Part shown: positions 1 through 7,846 of the stretch, in pieces | Layout: each line of letters opens with the position of its first letter | Numbering within the stretch: position 1 is the first letter of the stretch | DNA from: Actinomycetota bacterium | GTDB taxonomy: Bacteria; Actinomycetota; Acidimicrobiia; IMCC26256; PALSA-610 | Direction of reading: 5' to 3' | NCBI GenBank assembly: GCA_003134555.1 | Contig: PLBO01000052.1 | Location: 1-43,647 of the forward strand | Length of the DNA stretch: 43,647 bases | Made by a program: the position numbers and the translations under genes | Notes under the pieces: generated by a model | Told to the model about the DNA's origin: nothing | The model's input: only the letters and a program-made list of their open reading frames with translations | Database searches by the model: none

Positions 1-414
1 GCCATGCGCGCGAAGCGCAGTTGTGAAGAACCATCGCGCGGCGCGGATGTCCCGCTTCGCTGAGACGTAGACGTCGATGATCTGGCCGTACTGGTCGACC
101 GCCCGGTACACGTACCGCCACCGGCCGGCGACCTTCACGTAGGTCTCGTCCACAAACCAACGGTCGCCGACCACGTGGCGGCACGGCCGGGCCGCGTCCG
201 CGAGCAGCGGCGTGAAGCGCTGCACCCATCGGTACACGGTGACGTGGTCGACCTCGATCCCACGTTCGGCGAGGAGTTCTTCGACGTCGCGGTAGGAGAG
301 CCCGTATCGGAGATACCAGCGCAACGAGAGCACGATGATCTCGGGCGGGAACCGAAAGCCTTTGAACGCCGAACTCGGGGCTGCGGGAACCAAACAGGAA
401 CGGCGACACATCAT
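1..414 (-). CDS. IS6-family DDE transposase (5' part only)
   Basis: This is a DDE transposase that catalyses cut-and-join transposition of its IS. The 138 visible residues begin MMCRRSCLVPAAPSSAF and include the family block FRFPPEIIVL, the HTH-like segment GIEVDHVTVYRWVQRF, and the first catalytic Asp in GDRWFVDETYVKVAGRWRY. The reading frame is open to the left edge and ends there at RAHG. The second Asp (VVTDRA) and the Glu lie outside the window. It is closely related to the copies at 11939-12655 and 14149-14866 but shows neither of their disabling mutations in the visible part. The ATG at 414 was chosen because the equivalent start is used in the other copies; 411 is a possible alternative. 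Confidence 0.85.
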   Translation of the reverse strand, partial: MMCRRSCLVPAAPSSAFKGFRFPPEIIVLSLRWYLRYGLSYRDVEELLAERGIEVDHVTVYRWVQRFTPLLADAARPCRHVVGDRWFVDETYVKVAGRWRYVYRAVDQYGQIIDVYVSAKRDIRAARWFFTTALRAHG

Positions 415-461
415 CCGCCACCCTCACCGCCCGGCCCGACAATGCGCCAATGCAACAGTCC
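1..461 (-). mobile_element. IS6-family insertion sequence, partial at window edge
   Basis: An IS6-type element reads leftward and runs off the left edge. Its outer terminal repeat is at about 448-461 and, read on the minus strand, begins GGACTGTTGCATTGGCGC. The same end motif recurs at 604-619, 11831, 11890, 12700, 14087, 14899, 15375 and 15525. The element has inserted into an older copy of its own family, whose remnant begins at 462. Only its 5' half is visible, so its other end and any target duplication cannot be seen. Confidence 0.85.
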
Positions 462-619
462 ACCGGAGGTTCCGGCGCACTGCGAGAACGATGATCTCGG
501 GCGGGAACCGGAACCCGGCAAACGCCGAACTCGATACTGCGCGGGCCGGGCCAGGATGAGATCGGAACATGCCGCCACACTCACCGGCGACCGCGACTAC
601 GCGCCAATGCAACAAAGCC
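462..619 (-). mobile_element. Remnant of an older IS6-family copy, split by a newer insertion
   Basis: About 158 bp of the 5' end of an IS6-type element. The terminal repeat lies at 604-619, and a transposase N-terminus starts at 570 on the minus strand (MFRSHPGPARAVSSSAF, then GFRFPPEIIVLAV). The reading frame stops matching the family after VRRNLR at about 462, exactly where the end of the neighbouring element begins. The remainder of this older copy would lie left of the window if it survives. Confidence 0.75.
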
Positions 620-703
620 GCCACAGGTCGGCGACCCGAGCGCGGAGCCTCGTGAAACGCGTTTTCGCCGGATCCGGAACGAGGCGGCCTCCGGTGCTAC
701 GAG

Positions 704-1819
704 TCAGTCCGCGGGATGGGGTCGAGAGCGAGCGGTTCGTTTGGGGTTGGCGCGAGCTTGCGCGAGCAGACGGTCGACGCGGACCGCTGCATCGGCGTGT
801 GCTGGGACGCGTCGCCGCCGGGATGGGGAGCGTCGTTTCCGGGCGTCATTGCGGGTGGGCTTAGCGGGGTGGCGTGGGCGGGGGCGCGTTGGACGTTGGG
901 TGCGACGCTTCCTTCGGCGGTGGGCATACCAGATGCACGCGGCGATCAGGATGCCGCCGAATAGGACGAGCGCGGTGGGTTGGACCACGAGGACGTGCTT
1001 GGTGAGCACGATTTCGGTTGTCGCGGCATCGGTGCGGCCTGGATAGAAGATATGGACGTGCATCGTTACCATCGCGATGAGGAACGAAGGTTTGGCCTCG
1101 ACAACGACCGTCCGAGACCGCCCGGCTGGCAGAAGCGAGCGGTCGAGTAGCCCTTGGCGGGGTTTCGACGATCCTGGTGTCGCGGTCGTGTCGTTCTCGC
1201 CCCAGTACATGGCCGCGGCCTTGCCCACGTTGTGGACATGCAGCTTCGCGTCGACGCCGCTGCTGATCGCGAAGCTGGGCAGGTGGAGGTCGGCGACGAG
1301 TGTGCGTGTGCGCGGGCCGGGGACGTTGATCGTGATGTACGAGCCGATCTGATTGATGTAGGTGAGGTTCCCCGCCGCGTTGGGCAGCGGTGTAACAAGG
1401 AAGCCGACAAAGTAGAAGTCCGGGTCGATGCGAGCGGGCATATGCACCGTGAGGCCCACACGTCGATAACTCTGGGCGGCGATTGTGATCGGGCTAGCGG
1501 GGAAATCGATCCGGCCGTCCCACATCGGATCGCTACCCGAGATCGTGACGCGACCATCGTCGCCGAATCGCACGCCTTGACCCGTGAGCCGCACGGTGAC
1601 GGGTGTCGATCCCGGATTCACAACCCGGATCGGGATCGTCCCCGTCGCGCCCGGATCGAGTGGTGCAGCCTCGGACGGAACCGAAACTGCAATCGGCCGT
1701 CGATTCCCGACTGGACCAGGCGCGGCGAGTGCGGGGACCGCGCCCGCCAGGATCGCGATTATCGCGGCGAGCGACGCCGCGTTCCGGCAGGCACGAGCTG
1801 TGAACGTCCGCGGATGCAT
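704..1819 (-). CDS. Secreted, membrane-anchored DUF916-like protein (WxL-locus partner)
   Basis: A 371-residue exported protein. Residues 1-33 form a signal peptide (AIIAILAGAVPALAA). Residues about 40-265 are beta-rich with ordered segments such as LDPGATGTIPIRVVNPGSTP, resembling the extracellular DUF916 domain that accompanies WxL proteins in Firmicutes. A single membrane helix (LVLFGGILIAACIWY) at about 279-298 precedes an Arg-rich tail of about 70 residues, presumably cytoplasmic. A longer frame runs upstream to 2926 but only shadows the next gene; ATG 1819 is the first start followed by a signal peptide. It lies 32 bp after the WxL-like gene and is probably co-transcribed with it. In Firmicutes such partners bind peptidoglycan and display WxL proteins; the same role here is inference. 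Confidence 0.72.
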   Translation of the reverse strand: MHPRTFTARACRNAASLAAIIAILAGAVPALAAPGPVGNRRPIAVSVPSEAAPLDPGATGTIPIRVVNPGSTPVTVRLTGQGVRFGDDGRVTISGSDPMWDGRIDFPASPITIAAQSYRRVGLTVHMPARIDPDFYFVGFLVTPLPNAAGNLTYINQIGSYITINVPGPRTRTLVADLHLPSFAISSGVDAKLHVHNVGKAAAMYWGENDTTATPGSSKPRQGLLDRSLLPAGRSRTVVVEAKPSFLIAMVTMHVHIFYPGRTDAATTEIVLTKHVLVVQPTALVLFGGILIAACIWYAHRRRKRRTQRPTRPRPRHPAKPTRNDARKRRSPSRRRRVPAHADAAVRVDRLLAQARANPKRTARSRPHPAD

Positions 1820-1851
1820 GGGGTTTCCAGGTCGATCTACAGCGTGGCCGA

Positions 1852-2844
1852 TTAGGTGTAGTTGGGTGTCACGGTGTAAGTGATCGTGTCTGTGTAGATG
1901 ACCGCCGGCGCCGTGTAGTCGATGGCCACGCGGTTCGCGATCGTGACCGTATCGGCGGTGCCTCCAGTCGCGTTGGCCCGGCTCGCGATCTGTTCGCCCG
2001 CGCCGACGTACCCGGCGTACTTCGTCCCGTTGAACGCGCCGTCGATCGTCGCGCCGGTGCCTGTGACCGTGTATCCGTAGTTTGGTGCGCCCGGCCACGC
2101 CAGTGAGGTGGCTTTGCCGGTCGAGACCCTGGCGATCGTGGGGTTGCCGGTCGCGGCGCTTTGCAGGCCGGTCGCGTTGTCGGCGACCGTGAGCGTGTAT
2201 CCAGAGTGTGCGTTGGTCTGCACCGTCAGACCGACGTTGCTGGTCTGATCGGCCAGCGCCGGAAGGCTCGGGTCCAAGTCGAGTTCGAACGCGGTGTTGT
2301 TGATCGTGAACGTGAGGCTCTTGGCGACGCTGACGGTCACCGCGGTATTGCTCGCTGCGAGCGTGACCGCCGGCGAGGTCGCGGTGTCGATCGTCGCCGG
2401 AGCCGCGGTCTTGGTCGTGATGACCGTCGTGTAGCTCCCCGCGGTGCCGCTGTTGGTGAGACCCGAGAACTCCAAGTAAATGGGAATCCCGGCCGACACC
2501 GCCACCGCCGCAGTCACCGTGTAGGTGATCGTCTGACCGGCAATCGCGACCGAGCCTGCCCCTACACCGAAGTTCCTGGCGATCGCGGGTGCTCCGGCGA
2601 GGCCCGCACCGGAGACCGCCATCGTGATCGTCTTGATCGTGCCCGTCGTCGCCGCCGTAAACGAGAACGCATACGTAACATTCGTCGCGCTGACCTGGTT
2701 GTTCGAAACCGACCAACTCACGTTCGTCAACGCCGCGGCACCGGCAGGCGCAGCCTGATACGCCGACGCCAAAACCCAGGCGAAAACAAGCGCCAAGGCG
2801 ACAACGCCCGCACGCAGCTTGGTGCGCATTACGGCGTGCAACAT
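1852..2844 (-). CDS. Secreted WxL-like surface protein
   Basis: A 330-residue exported, Thr/Ala/Val-rich protein of low complexity typical of cell-surface proteins. A signal peptide occupies residues 1-37 (basic MRTKLR, then a hydrophobic core, then PAGAA). The body is beta-strand-rich with many T-x-T and N-rich turns. The C-terminus (YTDTITYTVTPNYT) resembles the last strands of WxL domains, with Tyr where the signature Trp normally stands. The ATG at 2844 has a strong Shine-Dalgarno sequence GGGAGG at 2850-2855, so the in-frame extension up to 3042 is rejected. The next gene encodes a DUF916-like protein, the usual companion. No cysteines or catalytic motifs are visible, so a structural or adhesive surface role is likely. 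The WxL assignment rests on C-terminal resemblance and context. Confidence 0.68.
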   Translation of the reverse strand: MLHAVMRTKLRAGVVALALVFAWVLASAYQAAPAGAAALTNVSWSVSNNQVSATNVTYAFSFTAATTGTIKTITMAVSGAGLAGAPAIARNFGVGAGSVAIAGQTITYTVTAAVAVSAGIPIYLEFSGLTNSGTAGSYTTVITTKTAAPATIDTATSPAVTLAASNTAVTVSVAKSLTFTINNTAFELDLDPSLPALADQTSNVGLTVQTNAHSGYTLTVADNATGLQSAATGNPTIARVSTGKATSLAWPGAPNYGYTVTGTGATIDGAFNGTKYAGYVGAGEQIASRANATGGTADTVTIANRVAIDYTAPAVIYTDTITYTVTPNYT

Positions 2845-3005
2845 CAAACCCTCCCAACGAAACATCCTCGCGACCCTCTGCCACCATCGGTACGCCGAAC
2901 GCCCTATTGAGGCAAACGTGCGGCAACCCCGGGTTGTCACCTGCGGTTTCACCGTAGACCTCGGACTCTCTGTCCGCCTGGCGGGAAAGACGTATGAAAC
3001 GAGGG
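2845..3005 (-). promoter_or_regulatory. Hairpin-rich leader of the WxL-like operon
   Basis: The 161 bp upstream of the WxL-like start hold three small inverted repeats in a row: 2924-2936 (CAACCC/GGGTTG), 2944-2954 (CGGT/ACCG with a 3-nt loop) and 2962-2976 (CGGAC/GTCCG). Read on the minus strand, the segment GGTCTACGGTGAAACCGC followed by GGGGTTGCCG loosely recalls the second half of a cyclic-di-GMP-I riboswitch. The conserved first half is not clearly present, so no riboswitch class is assigned. A structured 5' UTR is the cautious reading. Confidence 0.35.
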
Positions 3006-3291
3006 CTAGATCAGGTTCGGCCGAAATCTCGGCCGTAACCAACTCTGAGGGTCGACCGTTGCGGGTTCAACGACACGGTCAAGGCAGTCGGGCCGTCCCT
3101 GCGCCGACGCCTCGACCTCGCTCCAAGCCCAGATCGGCCCAGGTCTGAAGTCGGCGGACTGGGTCCGCGAACTCGGCATGGCGACGACGCCAGTCGTGCA
3201 CAACGTTCGCGCCGACGCATAATCGTTGGGCGATCTCGGTCGCGCCACCAGATCCTTTGCCAGGCAGTACGCGCGCCCGGCCGGCGAACAA
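3006..3291 (-). pseudogene. Frameshifted small HTH DNA-binding protein (excisionase/AlpA-like)
   Basis: The first frame (3291 to about 3130) reads ATEIAQRLCVGANVVHDWRR, a helix-turn-helix, followed by RRHAEFADPVRRLQT. The continuation GPIWAWSEVEASAQGRP is found only in the neighbouring frame. That pattern (HTH, F-x-x-P-x-x-x-L, then a W-x-W-x-E-V strand) is typical of small winged-helix MerR/AlpA-type proteins of phages and integrative elements. A one-base insertion near 3147 (ACCTGGGCC where ACCGGGCC would keep frame) explains the break. No convincing Shine-Dalgarno sequence was found. It could be a remnant of the same element as the recombinase at 6349-7719. Sequencing error is an alternative cause of the frameshift. 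Confidence 0.55.
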
Positions 3292-3815
3292 GGCGGTTCG
3301 CGAGGTTTCGATTTCAGTGCGCCGTTCCTGCGCGTTGAAGCCTGCACGCTTGGCTGATCTGACCGCCGGCGCTGCTCCGAATTTCCGTTTCGAGTCGGTC
3401 GATCCGGTCTAACCCACTGGCGACCCGGGGCGAGGGCCCAGCGAGACGTCTCCAGGCCATGTCTCCCGGAGACGCCCCGCTGGAAGGTCGGGATGGAGGT
3501 CACCGACCCAATGCGTGTCTATCGGCCGGCCTCGACAAGATTCGATCCCAATGCAGAATTGCTCTGGACGTAACGCGCGAAGACGTCAAAGTCCGACACC
3601 GAGGCCCTGAGACTTGCCGGCTGCGCTTCGGCGCCGTCGTCGCCTGGGTGATCGGTCGGTCGCTCCGAGGTAGGAGATTTCGGACATTGTCGCCCGTTCT
3701 CCTGCCTTGGATCAGCGCGACCTCGCCGGCCATGGACCGCCATCGGGATGGACGAACGAAGGGGCCCAACCGTTCAAATGACTTCAGGAGCGAAGTAATT
3801 GGTCGATCATCAGCT

Positions 3816-4001
3816 GTGCTTACGGACCTCGAGCCGCTCGTCGTAGCCCGACAGTTGCTGCACCAAGCCTTCAGCTCCAACTTGATTGCGGAGCGACTTC
3901 GACACGAATACGACCTCGAATCGAGTGAGGCCGTCGCCGTCGTCGCCGCCGCGCGCGCCTTAGTGCAATACGAGTCGCAACACACGGCACCATTGGATTG
4001 A
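3816..4001 (+). CDS. Small helical hypothetical protein
   Basis: About 61 residues starting at a GTG. The stretch LEPLVVARQLLHQAFSSNLI followed by AERLRHEYDLESSEAVAVV reads as two or three amphipathic helices, with leucine spacing like small helical DNA-binding or regulatory domains. The frame stays open up to 3459, but the upstream part (many Arg/Pro, no pattern) does not look coding. No strong Shine-Dalgarno sequence precedes the GTG; AGGAG at 3786-3790 is about 25 bases away. No function is assigned. The existence of the gene rests only on the helical pattern. Confidence 0.35.
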   Translation: MLTDLEPLVVARQLLHQAFSSNLIAERLRHEYDLESSEAVAVVAAARALVQYESQHTAPLD

Positions 4002-4356
4002 GTCGGCGCGCAGCCTTCTAGCTCCGCCGGCAATCCAAGCGCGATCGCAAGCTCGGAGCGCTCCTCGCGTGTCTCTGATGACCTGCCCAAGCAGGCTGCG
4101 TTGGTGAGCGTCGACTTTGGACAGGTTTCGCCTTCCGTTACCGCCGCGGCGCGGCCGATGCTGGCTATCTAAGGTGAAATCGGCTCGATGATGCCTTTTG
4201 CTACCGCAGCCGATTCGGGATAGTCGGTGACGTCGGTGCTGGCGATATCGTGCGATCAGCGGATCTTCTTAGTACGGCAGGGCGTGCCCGTTGAGGCGCC
4301 CGTGCCGCCGCGAGGACGGAACATCGGAGTTCCGGTCGATTCCTTACGATGGCGCT
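4002..4356. other. Intergenic stretch with no recognised gene
   Basis: About 355 bp between a small hypothetical gene and the HDOD operon. Codon use and translated products in all frames look random. The only possible signal is TACGAT at 4345-4350, placed six bases before the GTG at 4357, as a -10 box for a leaderless transcript would be. Confidence 0.4.
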
Positions 4357-4671
4357 GTGAGTTCCGCTAACCGGCCGAGATCGCCATCAATCGGGCGTGT
4401 CATTCTAATCCGCTCCTTGGCCAGGGATTCCGGGCGCGTTTCCAAGGGAACCGAGCGGTATGAGAAGTGGTCGCGAATGGTCCTGCACCGCTCCGCGCTC
4501 ATGCAGAGCCAGTCGCACATTCTGCATCGCGCGGCGTATTTGGTCAACGCTGCACAACCCTCTGATCACCCTGCACTCATGGCGTCGATCGATGACACGC
4601 TCGCAAGCCAGGGGTCGCGCACGTCCTTGCGAAAACGACGCTCAAGCGTGAATCTCGTTTGGCCGACTTGA
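4357..4671 (+). CDS. Hypothetical protein, first gene of the HDOD operon
   Basis: A 104-residue basic protein of unknown function. The middle part (HRSALMQSQSHILHRAAYLV) looks helical and the C-terminus is Arg/Ser-rich. The frame keeps a moderately high third-position GC content, supporting a real gene. The GTG at 4357 lies six bases after a TACGAT box, which suggests leaderless transcription; ATG 4477 is a shorter alternative. It stops six bases before the zinc-ribbon gene, so the two are likely co-transcribed. No family was recognised. Confidence 0.4.
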   Translation: MSSANRPRSPSIGRVILIRSLARDSGRVSKGTERYEKWSRMVLHRSALMQSQSHILHRAAYLVNAAQPSDHPALMASIDDTLASQGSRTSLRKRRSSVNLVWPT

Positions 4672-4677
4672 ACGGAC

Positions 4678-4920
4678 ATGAAACTCGAGAAGTGTCCGTA
4701 CGATATGTCGCCGATCTCGGTGCGTTGCATCGTATGCGACTCCTTCGCAATCTCCTGCGATGCATGCGGCGCGGCGTGGGAGATGCGTGGCTCTTCACTC
4801 CGTCGCCTGCGCGCTCCCGATGCCGCCACCATCAAGGCAGTCCGAGAGGGCTTGTTCCCGGGCGTCTTGGGCGATGAGCGAACCGCTGCGAAGGAGTGGT
4901 CCAACAGTGCTACAGGTTGA
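4678..4920 (+). CDS. Small zinc-ribbon-like protein
   Basis: An 80-residue protein with paired cysteines: an early Cys in LEKCPYD, then CIVCDSF and CDACGAAWEM. The two C-x-x-C knuckles are the classic tetracysteine zinc ribbon. The C-terminal half (LRAPDAATIKAVREGLFPGV) looks like a short helix. Its stop codon (4918-4920) lies inside the start region of the HDOD gene, so translation of the two is probably coupled. A small DNA-, RNA- or protein-binding adaptor for HDOD signalling is a guess from context only. Confidence 0.5.
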   Translation: MKLEKCPYDMSPISVRCIVCDSFAISCDACGAAWEMRGSSLRRLRAPDAATIKAVREGLFPGVLGDERTAAKEWSNSATG

Positions 4921-5749
4921 CGCTCCGGAACAGGTTCAAGCGTCTGACGAGATACCGACAGACCGAAGGGTTGCGCTGCGGCTCCTCTGGATGCTCGACG
5001 ACCCCAACGCTCCGTTGGACGAGATCAGTCGCGTGATCTCGACTGATCCCGCGCTGACGGTTCGGATGCTCACGCTGGCGAACGCGCCGTACTTCCGCAC
5101 GACCGGAGACGTCACGGCACTCCCGCGGGCGGTGTCTGTACTGGGAACACAAGCAGTGCACTCGATCGCGAGCACAGCGGTTCTCGGGCTCTTCGCATCG
5201 GATCGCGGCGAGCTCGCGGAAGACTTTTGGCTCCACGCGATAACCGCGGCCGTCGCTGCGGCTCGCGTTGCAGAGCACGTTCAGGTGGATCCGGCCGAGG
5301 CGCTGACCGCGGGCCTCTTACACGACCTCGGCGAACATCTACTGCGCAGCCGCGATCCTCAACGGTTCGACGAGACAATTCGAGCGGTGTCCAACGAGTC
5401 CGACGAAGGCCGCCTGGCGATCGAACGACGGATCTTCGGGGTCGATCACGCAACGCTCGGAGCGCAGGTTCTGTCGAGACAAGGAGTGCCCCCCGCAATC
5501 ACCAATGCACTCCTCGACCATCACCTCACCACCGCGACCGCCGCGCCACTCACACGGGCCGTGCACGTCGCCGACTGCATCGCAAAGATCGTCGAAGGCG
5601 ACACCCGAGTTGATTTAGACGCGACCTTGCGAGAGGCCGGCGTCGCGGCGACGGGCAGCAGCCTGATAGACCAGACAGAGGACGATCGGCGCGCGATTCT
5701 CAAGTTTCTCGCCGCCGAGTTCCTCGCGCCCCGCACCGCACGCCGTTGA
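4907..5749 (+). CDS. HDOD domain signalling protein
   Basis: A 280-residue protein made almost entirely of an HDOD domain, a non-catalytic relative of HD hydrolases used in bacterial regulation. Typical features are the N-terminal segment LDEISRVISTDPALTVRMLT followed by LANAPYF, the LPRAVSVLGTQAVHSIA block, and AGLLHDLGEHLL, the remnant HD centre. Longer in-frame starts exist (4760, 4874). GTG 4907 was chosen because AAGGAG lies at 4891-4896 and because it overlaps the preceding stop by 14 bp, the usual coupling arrangement. No partner output domain is attached. Such proteins often act in c-di-GMP, stress or motility control, but the specific role here is unknown. Confidence 0.85.
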   Translation: MLQVDAPEQVQASDEIPTDRRVALRLLWMLDDPNAPLDEISRVISTDPALTVRMLTLANAPYFRTTGDVTALPRAVSVLGTQAVHSIASTAVLGLFASDRGELAEDFWLHAITAAVAAARVAEHVQVDPAEALTAGLLHDLGEHLLRSRDPQRFDETIRAVSNESDEGRLAIERRIFGVDHATLGAQVLSRQGVPPAITNALLDHHLTTATAAPLTRAVHVADCIAKIVEGDTRVDLDATLREAGVAATGSSLIDQTEDDRRAILKFLAAEFLAPRTARR

Positions 5750-5983
5750 CCCGTCGGCGGTACGTCGATTTCTCTAACGCACGTGAACTAGCGCGCTGGC
5801 GAGTCGCCCGAAAACGCAACAATGCAGACCGTCGAATATGAGCCGCGCGCTCTGAGAAGTCTTTTCTGCCGGCCGCCGTCGCACCCGGTACACGGGGATA
5901 CGCAATGGCTTGCGAACTCGATGTGACAGTCGTACGGCGAGATCAGATCTGATCGTCGCAAGTTGGGTTGTGGGCGGGGTCGG

Positions 5984-6217
5984 TTAGCCGCGCTCGCGTC
6001 GCCGGCGTTGGCTCGACGCATCGTGAATGTACGTTACCGATGCGATGTTCGACTCCTTGTCGCTGCGGCTCTTCAACTCCGAGTCGCGTACGAGCAGGGT
6101 GAGAGCCGTCGCGAGTTTTAACACCTCAGTCGCGTGTTCATATGTGGCGATGTCGGCCCGATGCCGTTCAGCAAGGCTCGGACCTGAACGCCGTCTTCCG
6201 GGATTGGCGATCCTCAT
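5984..6217 (-). CDS. Hypothetical small protein divergent from the recombinase
   Basis: A possible 77-residue protein. ATG 6217 is preceded by GGAGAG nine bases upstream, a good Shine-Dalgarno sequence. The central segment HATEVLKLATALTLLVRDSE looks like a helix. The C-terminus is Arg-rich. A plus-strand frame covers the same region (6027-6302) but has no ribosome-binding site and poorer composition. A small regulator or directionality factor next to the recombinase is conceivable but unproven. Confidence 0.3.
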   Translation of the reverse strand: MRIANPGRRRSGPSLAERHRADIATYEHATEVLKLATALTLLVRDSELKSRSDKESNIASVTYIHDASSQRRRRERG

Positions 6218-6348
6218 CGAATCTCGCTCTCCGATGTCGTGGTGTTTCAACCGAACGACGACCTGTAGCAGCGACGCCGGATCTAGCAGGTCGCCGGTAT
6301 AATCGGCGGACCGATGGTCATGTTTCGGCAGAAGCGAGCGGCGACTGA

Positions 6349-7719
6349 ATGGTGAGGGTTGGCATCTACACCCGGATCAGCCGGGATGACGATGCGAACG
6401 CGCTCGGCGTTCGGAGGCAGGAGCGCCTGTGTCGGCAGTACGCCGCCGATCGGGGTTGGCGAGTCGCCGGGGTGTACTGCGACAATGACGTGTCGGCTAG
6501 TAGCTATGCGCACGTGCGTCGTCCTGCATTCGAGCGGTTGGTTGCCCACGTTCGTACGCAGCGGTTCGAACGTGTGGTGGTGCTCGCGCAGGATCGGCTT
6601 GTGCGTCGACCCGAACAGCTCGAAGAGATTCTTCGGCTGCTGTCGTCAGTCGGTGGTTCGGCGGTGGAGTGCGTACTCGGCGGACCACTCGATGCCGCAT
6701 CGGCGACAGGCCGCATCCACGCTCGGGTTAAGGTCGTCTTCGACGCCGCGTACGCGGATTTCATCTCTGAGCGCGTTTCGCTTAAGAAACGGGAGCTTGC
6801 GGATCGCGGGTTGCCGCCGGGCGGCGGGGCGCGGCCTTTCGGGTACCGGCGAGGTGGCTTGATTGTGGTGCCGGCCGAAGCATCGCTTATCCAAGAGGCA
6901 GCAGCGCGCGTCGTTGCAGGCGAAGCACTGTACGCGATTTGCGCAGACTGGACCCGGCGTGGGATTCGCAGTGCCCAGGGCTTCGGGTGGCGTGGGGGAG
7001 TGTTGCGGAAAGTTCTCGAGGCTCCGCGCATCGTCGGGCTGCGTGAGTACCGAGGTGAGATCGTGGGCCCGGCCGCGTGGCCGGCGATTCTCGATGATCA
7101 AACGTACGCCAACGTGCGAGCAATGTTCGGTGATATGACCCGCCGACATGGCGGGCGCCCCGCAGTGTCCACGCATCTTCTTTCTGGCACAGCCCGGTGC
7201 GCCCGCTGTGGACGCACATTGTACTCAAATGTCATACGCGGAGTGCGGTATTACGTTTGCCGGTCTGTACCTACTAGAGGCGGATGTGGGCGCCTCGGCA
7301 TCCAGGCGCGACCCGTGGAAGATCACGTCGTTGAGACACTGTTCTCGATGCTACGCGTCACCGACGGCGACGGTGTCCAAGACGGCCTGACGGACATTCG
7401 ACACCGATTGGACTCCGACCGACAAGCCCTCGAGGCGCTCGCTCTTCGACGTTATGTGCAACGGGACCTAACTCCCCGCGAACACGAAGCGGCTCGCGCT
7501 GCGCTCCTAGCTCGCATAGAAGCCGCCGAACGTCATTGCGCGGTTCGGGAGCGGGAAGCCCGTGACCCGATCACCGAACTCCAACATTGGGCGACCCTAG
7601 ATTCCGAGAGCAAACGTGCGTTTCTCCGTGAGCACATCGCCAGCCTCATCATTCATCCCGCCGTGCGAGGCCGTAGCCACGTCGACCTCAACCGAGTTGA
7701 ACTCCTGCTAGGTCCCTGA
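6349..7719 (+). CDS. Large serine recombinase (site-specific integrase)
   Basis: A 456-residue recombinase of the phiC31/Bxb1-type family, which joins attachment sites through a covalent Ser-DNA intermediate. The resolvase domain covers residues about 1-145, with GIYTRISRD giving nucleophile Ser11 and Arg9, and AQDRLVRRP the conserved active-site Arg. The recombinase domain follows (RELADRGLPPGGGARPFGYR, then a winged-helix part). A zinc ribbon lies at about residues 285-315 (CARCGRTL ... CRSVPTRGGCG), followed by a helical C-terminal arm. The length is full and no frameshift is visible. A TATAAT hexamer at 6298-6303 may be its -10 box, though no good -35 is seen. Attachment sites could not be located, so the ends of the element are unknown. 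Confidence 0.92.
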   Translation: MVRVGIYTRISRDDDANALGVRRQERLCRQYAADRGWRVAGVYCDNDVSASSYAHVRRPAFERLVAHVRTQRFERVVVLAQDRLVRRPEQLEEILRLLSSVGGSAVECVLGGPLDAASATGRIHARVKVVFDAAYADFISERVSLKKRELADRGLPPGGGARPFGYRRGGLIVVPAEASLIQEAAARVVAGEALYAICADWTRRGIRSAQGFGWRGGVLRKVLEAPRIVGLREYRGEIVGPAAWPAILDDQTYANVRAMFGDMTRRHGGRPAVSTHLLSGTARCARCGRTLYSNVIRGVRYYVCRSVPTRGGCGRLGIQARPVEDHVVETLFSMLRVTDGDGVQDGLTDIRHRLDSDRQALEALALRRYVQRDLTPREHEAARAALLARIEAAERHCAVREREARDPITELQHWATLDSESKRAFLREHIASLIIHPAVRGRSHVDLNRVELLLGP

Positions 7720-7811
7720 ATCCACACGTCAGGCGAACCACTCCACTTCGGCTCGGACCCGAACCCGAACCCCGACACATGTTCAAGGTCGACGCCGAGC
7801 TCAGATCGCTT

Positions 7812-7826
7812 GATAGGTGACCTATC
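7812..7826. promoter_or_regulatory. Palindromic operator for the ArsR-type regulator
   Basis: The 15-bp sequence GATAGGTGACCTATC is a perfect inverted repeat with 6-bp arms and a 3-bp centre. It lies 20 bp upstream of the GTG start of the ArsR-SRPBCC gene, with a possible -10 (TAACTAT, 7831-7837) between them. ArsR-family repressors commonly bind such sites in their own promoters. An autoregulatory operator is therefore the simplest reading. Confidence 0.6.
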
Positions 7827-7846
7827 GGGGTAACTATTGTCGGCCT

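Noticed and set aside
704-2926. Single 740-residue minus-strand open frame
   Set aside because: Its first part is a shadow of the WxL-like gene in another frame; only the part from 1819 down has a signal peptide and domain.
7720-7811. tRNA or attachment site next to the recombinase
   Set aside because: No cloverleaf or duplicated core could be recognised by eye in the 3' flank.
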